From Pseudomonadales bacterium (GTDB lineage Bacteria; Pseudomonadota; Gammaproteobacteria; Pseudomonadales; UBA7239): 64,000 nt of DNA. Positions within the stretch are counted from its first letter, which is position 1; every line of letters begins with the position of its first letter. This document shows, one piece after another, positions 45,147-53,460 of the stretch. The DNA lies in contig JANQLY010000014.1 of assembly GCA_028280345.1 (NCBI GenBank), positions 1 through 64,000 on the forward strand. Reading direction: 5' to 3'. The notes below the pieces were generated by a model. It saw only the letters and a program-made list of their open reading frames with translations. It was not told the origin of the DNA and searched no databases. The translations under genes were made by a program, and so were the position numbers.

Positions 45147-46679
45147 ATGCTCTGTTTACCCCGGCCTTCTGCCTGCCACCTTTTTCACTACCTTCTCGCC
45201 GGCCTGATTTTGCTGTTAATCACTAGCCCAGGCAGTGCTGATCCGGTAACTAACCAAAAGCAGCGGCCCAACTTTGTTTTTATTTTTGCCGACGATCTCG
45301 GCTACGCGGATCTGTCGAGCTATGGCTCCACCACCATCGATACACCACAGCTCGATGCCCTGGCCGCCAACGGCGTGAAGTTCACTGAATTCTATTCTGT
45401 CTCACAAGTCTGCTCCCCGTCACGCGCCGCATTGCTCACCGGGCGCTACCCGGTCCGCTCCGGGGTTAATGCTGTCTACTTCCACGACACGATGGACGGC
45501 CTCCCCCCGGAGGAAATCACTATCGCCGAAATTCTGCGCGATGCAGGCTATCGCACTGGTATCGTGGGGAAATGGCATCTCGGCCACCTCGATCGCTTTA
45601 TGCCATGGAATCAGGGGTTTGAGTCGTTTTATGGCGTACCCTATAGCAACGACATGCGCAATTTCTATCTCTATGACAATCAGGAAATCCTCTACGAAGC
45701 GGTAGATCAGCGTTATCTGACACGCAACTACACCGAGCGCGCCCTGCAATTCATTGATCAACACCAGTCCGAGCCATTCTTTCTCTATATTGCCCACACC
45801 ATGCCCCACGTACCGCTCTACGTCTCTCCGGAATTCAGCGGTAAATCCAAAGGTGGTATCTATGGTGATGTGGTGGAAGAACTGGATTGGTCTGTAGGTG
45901 AAGTGGTGAAAAAGCTGCGCGAACTCAACCTGCTCGACAATACCCTTATCGTATTTTCCAGCGATAACGGCCCGTGGCTGGCGATGCGCGATCACGGCGG
46001 TTCAGCCGGTCATTTGCGCCACGGCAAAACCACCTCGTTCGAAGGTGGTCAGAAAGTACCGACAATTGCACACTGGCCTGCGGGTATCAAAACAGCCCAG
46101 GAAAGCACGACAGTGGCGAATATGATGGACTGGTTGCCAACGTTTGCCGAACTCGCCGGAGCTCCGTTGCCTACAGACAGGGTCATTGATGGCCGCACCC
46201 TCGCTGCAGAATTACAGGGTGTCGGGCAGCGTGAAGCGACGCCGTTTTTCTATTTCAAAATGCGTATTCCTGTATTAACCAGCAGTGAGGCAGAACTCGC
46301 AGGTGTCAGGGACGGCGACTGGAAACTCAAACTCGCCTATGACGGTCTTTACCCGGAAGCGCTTGACCACTTTATCCGTGCAGGGCGTTTTAGCCACCCG
46401 ACCCTGCTGTTTAATCTGCGCGAAGACCCGGGAGAACAGAACAACCTTGCAGCCAGCCACCCGGACGAGGTGGCACGATTAACCGGTCTGATTGAGGACT
46501 TTGAAAACAGCGCGCCTGCGGGGCGTGCCACACTGGGTACAGCCACCGGCAAGGATGACAGCGATCACAATAATCTCATTAAAGGCGTGTTGATGGCGGC
46601 AGCGATTGTGCTGCTACCGGTGTTGTTTGCACTGATCGTTATCGTTCGCTGGGTGCGCCGTCTGATAAAACGACGCTAA
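45147..46679 (+). CDS. Secreted sulfatase, Cys-type (S1 family), with C-terminal membrane segment
   Basis: A 510-residue sulfatase from ATG 45147; an upstream in-frame ATG at 44928 lies inside the divergent deacylase gene. A signal peptide ends near PGSAD. The metal pair FADDLG (Asp49, Asp50) and the CSPSR motif (Cys89 to Arg93), whose Cys is converted to formylglycine, are intact, as are GKWHLG and DNGPW. The C-terminus has a hydrophobic helix ILLPVLFALIVIVRWV and a KRR tail, so it is membrane-tethered. It hydrolyses sulfate esters, perhaps of algal polysaccharides. No sulfatase-maturating enzyme is in the window. Confidence 0.9.
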   Translation: MLCLPRPSACHLFHYLLAGLILLLITSPGSADPVTNQKQRPNFVFIFADDLGYADLSSYGSTTIDTPQLDALAANGVKFTEFYSVSQVCSPSRAALLTGRYPVRSGVNAVYFHDTMDGLPPEEITIAEILRDAGYRTGIVGKWHLGHLDRFMPWNQGFESFYGVPYSNDMRNFYLYDNQEILYEAVDQRYLTRNYTERALQFIDQHQSEPFFLYIAHTMPHVPLYVSPEFSGKSKGGIYGDVVEELDWSVGEVVKKLRELNLLDNTLIVFSSDNGPWLAMRDHGGSAGHLRHGKTTSFEGGQKVPTIAHWPAGIKTAQESTTVANMMDWLPTFAELAGAPLPTDRVIDGRTLAAELQGVGQREATPFFYFKMRIPVLTSSEAELAGVRDGDWKLKLAYDGLYPEALDHFIRAGRFSHPTLLFNLREDPGEQNNLAASHPDEVARLTGLIEDFENSAPAGRATLGTATGKDDSDHNNLIKGVLMAAAIVLLPVLFALIVIVRWVRRLIKRR

Positions 46680-46700
46680 ACCTGGGACCGGATAGGAATA

Positions 46701-47051
46701 TCAAATAGAGAACGAAGCGCCGCAACCACAGGTGGTCGAGGCATTGGGATTGCTCACGACAAAACGTGAGCCTTCAAGACCTTCTTCATAGTTCACTTCG
46801 GAGCCGACAAGGTACTGGTAACTCAGGGCATCCAGTAATACCCGCACGCCATCTTTTTCAATGATCGTATCGTCCTCGGCAACGTCCTCGTCAAAGGAAA
46901 AGCCATATTGAAACCCGGAGCAACCGCCACCAGTGACAAAGACCCGCAGGCAGAGATTGTTGTTCTGCTCTTCCTCGATCAGACTCTTCACCTTGCTCAC
47001 GGCGTTTTCAGTAACCCGCAGCACGGCGGGGGTATAGGATTCAACTGACAT
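46701..47051 (-). CDS. erpA: Iron-sulfur cluster insertion protein ErpA
   Basis: A 116-residue A-type carrier that delivers Fe-S clusters to target proteins. The three ligand cysteines are present: GGGCSGF (Cys44) and TTCGCG (Cys108, Cys110). The segment [29 protein letters not shown] is diagnostic of ErpA over IscA. ATG 47051 follows GATTAAAAAGCAGT. In many gammaproteobacteria erpA lies next to argC, a DUF6776 gene and a bactofilin gene on the same strand. Here the same order is kept, but a sulfatase on the opposite strand is inserted between erpA and the bactofilin. Confidence 0.95.
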   Translation of the reverse strand: MSVESYTPAVLRVTENAVSKVKSLIEEEQNNNLCLRVFVTGGGCSGFQYGFSFDEDVAEDDTIIEKDGVRVLLDALSYQYLVGSEVNYEEGLEGSRFVVSNPNASTTCGCGASFSI

Positions 47052-47195
47052 ACTGCTTTTTAATCTGCGAAGTGGTTGAGGTTCTGATTATCCAAAAACC
47101 AACCAAAATAGTCAACTATTGCTTGTCCGGGCACCTCTAATACAACCCGCCCGATTTCCAAAGCCATCAGTAAACACTTACACTATCTGGCCTCA

Positions 47196-48698
47196 ATGCC
47201 CGATAAAACCCGCATGCTACAGCAAAAAACATGCTACTCGAAACCCCTGTGTAGGCACTTTGCCGGTCTGCTACTCCTGCTTTGTGCACAGTGCGCCGTA
47301 GCAGTTACTGATCAGCCAAGTTTTCTACTGGTGATCTCCGATGACCAGTCATGGCTACATACCTCGAAAGCCGGCTATCCTTACGTCAAAACACCAGCCT
47401 TCGACGCGATTGCTGAACAAGGCGCGTGGTTTAGCCACGCCTATGCCAGCGCACCTTCCTGCACGGCTTCGCGCAGCAGTCTGTTAACCGGCCGCCAGCT
47501 CTGGCACACCGAATCTGGCGCCCTTTTGAATGGCACCTGGCCTGGACATCTCGCCAGTTTCCAGGACATCCTGCAGCAGCACGGCTACGCCACCGGTTTC
47601 AGCGGCAAGGGCTGGGGTCCTGGCGATCTCGGCAAACGCAATACACCGGAAACCCGCCCCGAAGGCCCACCCTTCAATACCAAACTGGCGGAAAAGCAAC
47701 GCGAGGAGCTTACCTCGGTGGATCTTGCAGAGAACTTTCGTCTCTTCCTCAGGCAACGCAAACCCGATCAGCCATTTTCTTTCTGGGCCGGTGCCACCGA
47801 GCCCCATCGCCCATATATTTCCCACACCGGTAAACGCCTGCTCGACGCTCCCTATGAGGCGGCACTACCGGCCTTTCTACCGGATACCGAACATGTGCGT
47901 AAAACGTTCTCGCGCTACCTCAGAGAAATTGAACTGTTTGATAATCAACTTGGCGCATTGGTGCAGGTTGCCCGGGAAGAAGGTGCTCTCGATAATCTCA
48001 TGATTATTGTTACCTCGGATAACGGCATGCCGTTCAGTCGCGCCAAGCCACATAACTATGAATACGGCGTACGGGTACCACTGGCTATCTATTGGCAAGC
48101 CGGCATCAACAGCCCGGGAAGAACCATTAACGATATGGTCAGTCTTGTGGATATTGCTCCGACACTATTGGAACTTGCCAACATCCATGATGATACGCTG
48201 CAACTGGATGGCAAAAGCCTGGTACCTTTACTAACCAGTAACAAAAGCGGGCAGATCGATCCACAAAGAAATTACGTTATTACCGCGAGTGAGTTCCATA
48301 GCAGCGATGATGAAGATAGCCGCGCGCTGTTTACCTATCCGCGCCGCGCTATTCATACCCATCACTATGCACTTATCCACAACCTGTTTCCCGAACGCTG
48401 GCCCGCCGGATCGCCGCCGCACTTTAGACAGGCCTATGCTTCGCTATTGTTAACCCGACCGGATAAAAAACCCATTGAACCGTGGTTTACACTCAACACG
48501 CAGCACCGACCTGAATGGGAGTTTTACGATTTACGACAGGATCCGTACCAGTTGGTCAATCAAATGGATAACGGGGCATACAGCAAGACAATTCAAACAC
48601 TGCAACAGCAGATTGCCAGCGAACTGACCTCGGATCCGGTCAGCCAGCGTGGCGAAGACTACTTCGCCAGATATTTACCAAAGCCTCAAGCGGACTGA
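47196..48698 (+). CDS. Secreted sulfatase with CTASR active-site motif
   Basis: A 500-residue sulfatase with signal peptide (HFAGLLLLLCAQCAVAV). The metal pair ISDDQSW (Asp49, Asp50) and the formylglycine motif CTASR (Cys89 to Arg93) are present; Ala in place of Pro is the allowed C-x-A-x-R variant. VTSDNGMPFSRAK and WAGATEPHRPY fit heparan-N-sulfatase-like sulfatases. ATG 47214 is an alternative start. It differs clearly from the sulfatase at 45147, so the two likely act on different sulfated sugars. It reads opposite to erpA and the bactofilin gene, its stop one base from the bactofilin stop. Confidence 0.9.
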   Translation: MPDKTRMLQQKTCYSKPLCRHFAGLLLLLCAQCAVAVTDQPSFLLVISDDQSWLHTSKAGYPYVKTPAFDAIAEQGAWFSHAYASAPSCTASRSSLLTGRQLWHTESGALLNGTWPGHLASFQDILQQHGYATGFSGKGWGPGDLGKRNTPETRPEGPPFNTKLAEKQREELTSVDLAENFRLFLRQRKPDQPFSFWAGATEPHRPYISHTGKRLLDAPYEAALPAFLPDTEHVRKTFSRYLREIELFDNQLGALVQVAREEGALDNLMIIVTSDNGMPFSRAKPHNYEYGVRVPLAIYWQAGINSPGRTINDMVSLVDIAPTLLELANIHDDTLQLDGKSLVPLLTSNKSGQIDPQRNYVITASEFHSSDDEDSRALFTYPRRAIHTHHYALIHNLFPERWPAGSPPHFRQAYASLLLTRPDKKPIEPWFTLNTQHRPEWEFYDLRQDPYQLVNQMDNGAYSKTIQTLQQQIASELTSDPVSQRGEDYFARYLPKPQAD

Positions 48699-48699
48699 C

Positions 48700-49209
48700 T
48701 CAGCCCTGGTTCTCTTCAGCCGGCGGCTGTTCAACCGGTTGTTTTTCGACAGACTTTTTTTCTACAGATACAGGTTTTGCAACAGGTCTGGGGGAGGCTT
48801 GTTCCGCAATCGGTGCTGGCTCCGGTGCTGCACCGACACTGCCGCTACCCCCCTGATGCACCATGTTGCCATTCACCTGAGCACCTTTGACAACCTCAAG
48901 GGAATGGTAGTGAACGTTGCCCTGGATATTAGCCTTCGCCGCCAGTTCAACATGCTTGGTGGAAAAAACCTCACCCTGCACTTCGCCGTTAATAATAATC
49001 GACGGTGCACGAATATCGCCTATCACCTTGCCATGTTGCAAAATTCTCACCGCAGCATTGCTGCCGTCATCGGCAATGATACTGCCTTTAATCACACCTT
49101 CAACTTCAAGGTTGCCACTGAAATGTACGTCACCAACTACCTCTGTGGTTTTTGCAATCAATGTTGTTGCACCAACGTGTAAATGACTTCCGGATGATTT
49201 ACCAAACAT
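48700..49209 (-). CDS. Bactofilin family cytoskeletal protein
   Basis: A 169-residue bactofilin. The central right-handed beta-helix domain (about residues 20-115) shows the glycine- and valine-spaced strands VVGDVHFSGNLEVEGVIKGSI and SIIINGEVQGEVFSTKHVELAAKANIQGNV. It has short polar ends, including a Pro/Glu-rich tail (EKKSVEKQPVEQPPAEE). Bactofilins polymerise without nucleotides and organise cell shape or wall enzymes at the membrane. It is nine bases downstream of the DUF6776 gene and completes the argC-DUF6776-bactofilin operon. Confidence 0.92.
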   Translation of the reverse strand: MFGKSSGSHLHVGATTLIAKTTEVVGDVHFSGNLEVEGVIKGSIIADDGSNAAVRILQHGKVIGDIRAPSIIINGEVQGEVFSTKHVELAAKANIQGNVHYHSLEVVKGAQVNGNMVHQGGSGSVGAAPEPAPIAEQASPRPVAKPVSVEKKSVEKQPVEQPPAEENQG

Positions 49210-49218
49210 AGTTTTCCC

Positions 49219-49953
49219 CTAGCTTTCCACGATCCAGCCAAATTCCTTTTCCACTGTGACCGGTTTCTTACCACTTTTACTTGCCACCACCATAACCTTG
49301 ACCGGTTCGAAGTCCGGCGGCAAGTCCAGCTCCCCTTCTACCGTCTGGTAAAATTTGAAGCGCAATTTAATTTTTTCACTTTCCACCTGTTCTGATAATT
49401 GACTCAGCGCATAGGTTTCCATGACCTCACCAGCTTTGCCGACAATCGACACCTGTAAATTGCCTTTCAATAATTGATGATCCACTGTGTACTGTTGTAT
49501 CACCAATTCATAGGCATAGCGACGCGACTGTGCGGTCGGCACAATATTTAATGCACCGATCGTCAAGCCGTTGCGGTCCGCGCGGGGCTCCATGAGCTGG
49601 CGATAAAAAGTATTAATCTCTTCCAGTGCATTAATTGTGTTGTTGAGCTCCACAATCTGCAAGCGCAAGTCCTCAAGTGATTCCCGATCTACATTTGAAC
49701 CCATTTTCGCGTTGGCAACACGTTGTTTGAGTTCAGAAATTTGTTGCTCCTGTTGTCGCACCTGCTGTCGCAATTCATCCCTTTCCAATAAGGCCTGTTG
49801 ATTATTGGTTTCGGAAACATGAAAACCGTAGATATAACTGCAAACCACGAACACACCAATTAGTAGCAGTGCCAACAAGCGGCTGCCAATCTGGAATACC
49901 GGGCGGTAGGCCACTACACGTACCCGGTGTTGCTTGCTTCCCTTTACCGTCAT
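49219..49953 (-). CDS. DUF6776-type membrane protein with coiled coil
   Basis: A 244-residue protein with one transmembrane segment (about residues 23-42, LLALLLIGVFVVCSYIYGF), a coiled coil at about 50-115 (RDELRQQVRQQEQQISELKQRVANAKM) and a C-terminal beta domain (PPDFEPVKVMVVASKSGKKP). This matches the DUF6776 family usually found between argC and a bactofilin gene in gammaproteobacteria. Function is unknown; the gene order and topology suggest a membrane partner of the bactofilin. ATG 49953 is 49 bases after the argC stop. Confidence 0.82.
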   Translation of the reverse strand: MTVKGSKQHRVRVVAYRPVFQIGSRLLALLLIGVFVVCSYIYGFHVSETNNQQALLERDELRQQVRQQEQQISELKQRVANAKMGSNVDRESLEDLRLQIVELNNTINALEEINTFYRQLMEPRADRNGLTIGALNIVPTAQSRRYAYELVIQQYTVDHQLLKGNLQVSIVGKAGEVMETYALSQLSEQVESEKIKLRFKFYQTVEGELDLPPDFEPVKVMVVASKSGKKPVTVEKEFGWIVES

Positions 49954-50001
49954 CGTTGAGTTTCCGCTATAGAATCTGTCAGGCTGATAACTGGCAACCG
50001 A

Positions 50002-51033
50002 CTACGGTACCAGTCCCACAGATTGCAAACCGGCTGTTTCCTCAAAACCACACATAATATTCATGCACTGCACCGCCTGTCCTGACGCCCCTTTAACCAG
50101 GTTATCTTCCACCGATAGAATCACCGCCTTGTTCCCACCCGGCGGCCGGTGTACAGCAAGATTCAACATGTTGGAGCCTTTCACTGTGCGTGTCTGTGGA
50201 TGACTCCCCGCAGGTAAAACATCAACAAACGGCTCATCGGCGTAACGGGTTTCATACACAGTCTGCAAATCCACATCCTGTTGTAACAGATTTGCATACA
50301 ACGTGGCGTGAATACCTCTCACTATGGGCAATAAATGCGGTACAAAGGTCAGTGATACCGGCTTGCCTGCCATCAACGCCAGCTCCTGCTCAATCTCGGG
50401 CAGGTGGCGATGCCCCGAAACACCATAGGCCTTGAAGCTCTCCCCCATCTCTGCAAACAGGTTATCAATTTTTGCCTGGCGACCAGCACCACTGACACCG
50501 GAAGCACAGTTGGCCACCAGATCACTTACATCAACAAGATTCTGCTCCAGCAGCGGTAACAATCCAAGTAATACGCTTGTAGGGTAACAACCTGGCGCTG
50601 CCACAAGGCGAGCACTGGCAATCGCTGCGCGATTGATTTCAGGCAGTCCATAAACTGCTTCGGCCACCTGATCCGGTGCACCGTGACTCTGTCCATACCA
50701 TTCTTCCCACAGCGCAATATCCTTGATGCGAAAATCCGCTGACAGATCAATAATTCTGGCACTACCCTGCATCAGCTCAGACATCATGGCCTGGGCTACA
50801 CCGTGGGGCGTGGCAAAAAACACAATATCGCAGGCACCGAGCTGTTCAATGTCGGGTTCGCTAAAATGCAGATCACAGTGACCACGCAAGTTCGGATACA
50901 TATCAGCCACAGCCACGCCCTTCTCACTACGAGAAGTAATAACCTTTAAATTTGCTTGCGGGTGGCCAGACAACAGCCGCAATAATTCCACGCCCGTATA
51001 ACCTGTGCCGCCAACGATGCCAACATCAATCAC
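50002..51033 (-). CDS. argC: N-acetyl-gamma-glutamyl-phosphate reductase
   Basis: A 343-residue enzyme of arginine synthesis that reduces N-acetyl-glutamyl-phosphate with NADPH to the semialdehyde. The start is GTG 51033, since AGAGG lies eight bases upstream and the frame then opens [17 protein letters not shown] with the dinucleotide motif GGTGYTG. A longer ORF to 51090 adds 19 residues without similarity. The catalytic Cys149 sits in [28 protein letters not shown] and [11 protein letters not shown] are further landmarks. It is the first gene of the argC-DUF6776-bactofilin group and divergent from the ClC channel. Confidence 0.95.
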   Translation of the reverse strand: MIDVGIVGGTGYTGVELLRLLSGHPQANLKVITSRSEKGVAVADMYPNLRGHCDLHFSEPDIEQLGACDIVFFATPHGVAQAMMSELMQGSARIIDLSADFRIKDIALWEEWYGQSHGAPDQVAEAVYGLPEINRAAIASARLVAAPGCYPTSVLLGLLPLLEQNLVDVSDLVANCASGVSGAGRQAKIDNLFAEMGESFKAYGVSGHRHLPEIEQELALMAGKPVSLTFVPHLLPIVRGIHATLYANLLQQDVDLQTVYETRYADEPFVDVLPAGSHPQTRTVKGSNMLNLAVHRPPGGNKAVILSVEDNLVKGASGQAVQCMNIMCGFEETAGLQSVGLVP

Positions 51034-51131
51034 AATAAAACCTCTACCCGAAACAAACGCACCGGTATTGCACATCAATGCCCGGGGCATTTTCTTGCAA
51101 CAAGGTGCGACAAAACCCGGCTATAATAAAA

Positions 51132-51149
51132 GCCCTTATCATAAAGGGC
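51132..51149. repeat. Short inverted repeat in the clcA leader
   Basis: GCCCTT-ATCATA-AAGGGC, 17 bases before the ClC start codon and just after a TATAAT (51122-51127). It could be an operator or a leader hairpin. Confidence 0.35.
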
Positions 51150-51165
51150 AAACTTCATTTCCCCA

Positions 51166-52932
51166 ATGACCCTGTCACAGCGACTAAAAAGCCTGTTACA
51201 ACAGCAACTGGAGCACTTTCGCCTGCGCCTGGCCTATACCGATGCATTACCGCAACTGGTTGTGCTCGGGCTTATCGCTGGCATTGCCACCGGATTGTTA
51301 ATTGTGCTGTTTCGCCTGGCGATATCCCTGCCACTTGTCGCCATGCTCGGCGGCGACAGTGAGAACTTTGAATCTCTTGCCCGCTGGCAGCAATTTGCCC
51401 TGCCTGTTATCGGGGCACTCATCCTGGGCCTGGTGTTTCATCGTATCGACCGCTCTGCACACCGTGTAGGTGTCAGCCATGTCATTGAACGCACACTACA
51501 GCACCAGGCACGCCTGCCGCTCAAAAATATGCTCGTACAGTTTTTTGGCGGCGCCTTTGCACTGATTTGTGGATTTTCCGCAGGTCGTGAAGGGCCCGCG
51601 GTGCACCTCGGTGCCGCCAACAGCAGCTTGCTCGGGCAATCACTGAAACTGCCAAACAACAGTCTGCGCATTCTCGTTGGCAGCGGCTCTGCAGCGGCGA
51701 TAGCTGCCTCGTTCAATACACCCATTGCGGGGGTTATTTTCGCCATGGAAGTCATTCTCGGCGATTACACGATTGTGAGTTTTATTCCGATTATTATTGC
51801 AGCAGTGTCCGCCACGATTATCAGCATCCTCGCCTTTGGTTCCGACCCACTGCTCTCTGTTCCTACAGTATCAGGTTATTCCCTGAGTGAACTCACCTAT
51901 ATTATTGTCGGGGGAGTGATTATTGGTGGTCTTGCAGCACTTTTTATTCAGTTGCAAAAAATCTTCCTCGGCTTCAGCCATTACTCGGTACTAAAACGTT
52001 TCCTACTCGCAGGGTTGATTACCGGCAGTATTGCGATATTCATACCCGAGATTATGGGCATTGGCTACGACACGATTAACGCCGCAGTGGCAGGCAAACT
52101 CGCACTGACACTGCTGGTTCCGCTGATATTTGCAAAAATCCTCGCCACCGCTGCTGCCGTTGGACTCGGCATTCCCGCCGGGTTAATCGGTGCCAATATG
52201 GTGAGCGGTGCCTGTATCGGCGCCTGCCTCGGCATTGTGGCAAGCTATCTGTTCCCCAATACCGCGGATGTCAGCTTTTATATTATGCTCGGCATGGCAG
52301 CCATGGTGGGTGCTGTCATCAATGCACCACTTGCCACCCTGCTTGCCGTTATGGAAATGACCTATAACCCCCACATCATTCTTCCCGCCATGTTAATGAT
52401 TGTCGCGGCAAACCTTACCTGTCAGGTCGTCTTCAAGCAGCGCTCGGCATTTGAAACCACAATGAGCTTTCGCGACAAGCAACAACATTTGCTTGCCCAT
52501 ATTTTGCAGCGCGCCGGTGTCACCAGCATTATGCAAACCGACTTTGTATTAAACTCGCGATTTATTGAGGTACCCCAGGCACAACAACTCGTGGAACAAA
52601 AACCACTGTGGATTGTGATCAGCGATGTCGGTGAACAGAAATCTCTGCTCAACCCCGCAGATCTGTCACGCTTTCTCGATACCCATAGCGCCCAGTTGCT
52701 CACGGAAAGCAAGGAAATTGATTTACTTGAGATACCAGCCACACGCATGGACATGGTAGCTATTCACCGCCAGGCCAATCTCAGCGAAGCACTGGAACTG
52801 TTGCAACAAAGTGGTACTACAGCCTTGTATGTACAGCAACAAGGCACCCCGCTACTAGGGGATGTTGCCGGTATCATTACCGAGAGTGATCTGAGAAACT
52901 ACTATGCACCGGCAAGCCGCACTGAATCCTGA
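51166..52932 (+). CDS. clcA: ClC-family chloride channel/antiporter
   Basis: A 588-residue ClC protein with about ten or more helices, giving a chloride/proton exchanger or channel. The gating motif is GREGPAVHLGAANS with Glu142, the first selectivity motif GSGIP is replaced by VGVSH near residue 101, and GSGSAAAIAASFNTPIAGVIFAMEV and GIPAGLIGANMVSGACIG follow. From about residue 490 to the end there are two CBS-like segments in the cytoplasm, typical of regulatory tails. The missing GSGIP is unusual and may change anion preference. It is divergent from argC. Confidence 0.92.
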   Translation: MTLSQRLKSLLQQQLEHFRLRLAYTDALPQLVVLGLIAGIATGLLIVLFRLAISLPLVAMLGGDSENFESLARWQQFALPVIGALILGLVFHRIDRSAHRVGVSHVIERTLQHQARLPLKNMLVQFFGGAFALICGFSAGREGPAVHLGAANSSLLGQSLKLPNNSLRILVGSGSAAAIAASFNTPIAGVIFAMEVILGDYTIVSFIPIIIAAVSATIISILAFGSDPLLSVPTVSGYSLSELTYIIVGGVIIGGLAALFIQLQKIFLGFSHYSVLKRFLLAGLITGSIAIFIPEIMGIGYDTINAAVAGKLALTLLVPLIFAKILATAAAVGLGIPAGLIGANMVSGACIGACLGIVASYLFPNTADVSFYIMLGMAAMVGAVINAPLATLLAVMEMTYNPHIILPAMLMIVAANLTCQVVFKQRSAFETTMSFRDKQQHLLAHILQRAGVTSIMQTDFVLNSRFIEVPQAQQLVEQKPLWIVISDVGEQKSLLNPADLSRFLDTHSAQLLTESKEIDLLEIPATRMDMVAIHRQANLSEALELLQQSGTTALYVQQQGTPLLGDVAGIITESDLRNYYAPASRTES

Positions 52933-52997
52933 AACTGAGGAACCACATTACAGATGACAACTTATCCAATCACAACCCGGAAAATGGCGAGCTGAAA

Positions 52998-53417
52998 ATG
53001 CTCTGGATAAAAGCCTTTCATCTTATTGCAATGGTATGCTGGTTTGCCGGCCTGTTCTATCTGCCACGCCTGTTTGTTTATCACGCCATGAGCGAAGACG
53101 ACACCAGCCGTGAGCGTTTTAAAATTATGGAACGCAAACTCTATCGCGGCATTATGACACCTGCCGCTATTGTCACAGTTGCACTCGGCCTCTGGATGAT
53201 CTATCTATACCCGGCTTTTTTGCACTTGCTGTGGATGCAAATCAAACTGGTACTGGTACTCGTGTTAATCGCTTACCATATCTATTGTGGTCATATCATC
53301 AAAGTCTTTGCCGCGGATAATAATACGTCCAGCCATGTTTTCTTTCGCTGGTTTAATGAAGTACCGGTTCTATTTCTTATCGCGATTATTATTCTTGCTG
53401 TTGTCAAACCTATCTAG
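52998..53417 (+). CDS. hemJ: Protoporphyrinogen oxidase HemJ
   Basis: A 139-residue four-helix membrane protein that oxidises protoporphyrinogen IX in heme synthesis. The conserved start WIKAFHLIAMVCWFAGLFYLPRLFVYH has the heme-ligand His and the Arg typical of the family. MERKLYRGIMTPAAIVTVALG supplies the conserved Lys/Arg and helix 2. The length is normal. ATG 52998 follows 65 bases after the ClC stop, so co-transcription is possible but not needed. It is convergent with the diguanylate cyclase-like gene. Confidence 0.93.
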   Translation: MLWIKAFHLIAMVCWFAGLFYLPRLFVYHAMSEDDTSRERFKIMERKLYRGIMTPAAIVTVALGLWMIYLYPAFLHLLWMQIKLVLVLVLIAYHIYCGHIIKVFAADNNTSSHVFFRWFNEVPVLFLIAIIILAVVKPI

Positions 53418-53460
53418 TTAAACCGGCATAACACCCCCAGTGGCTAGACCTCGATAACAG

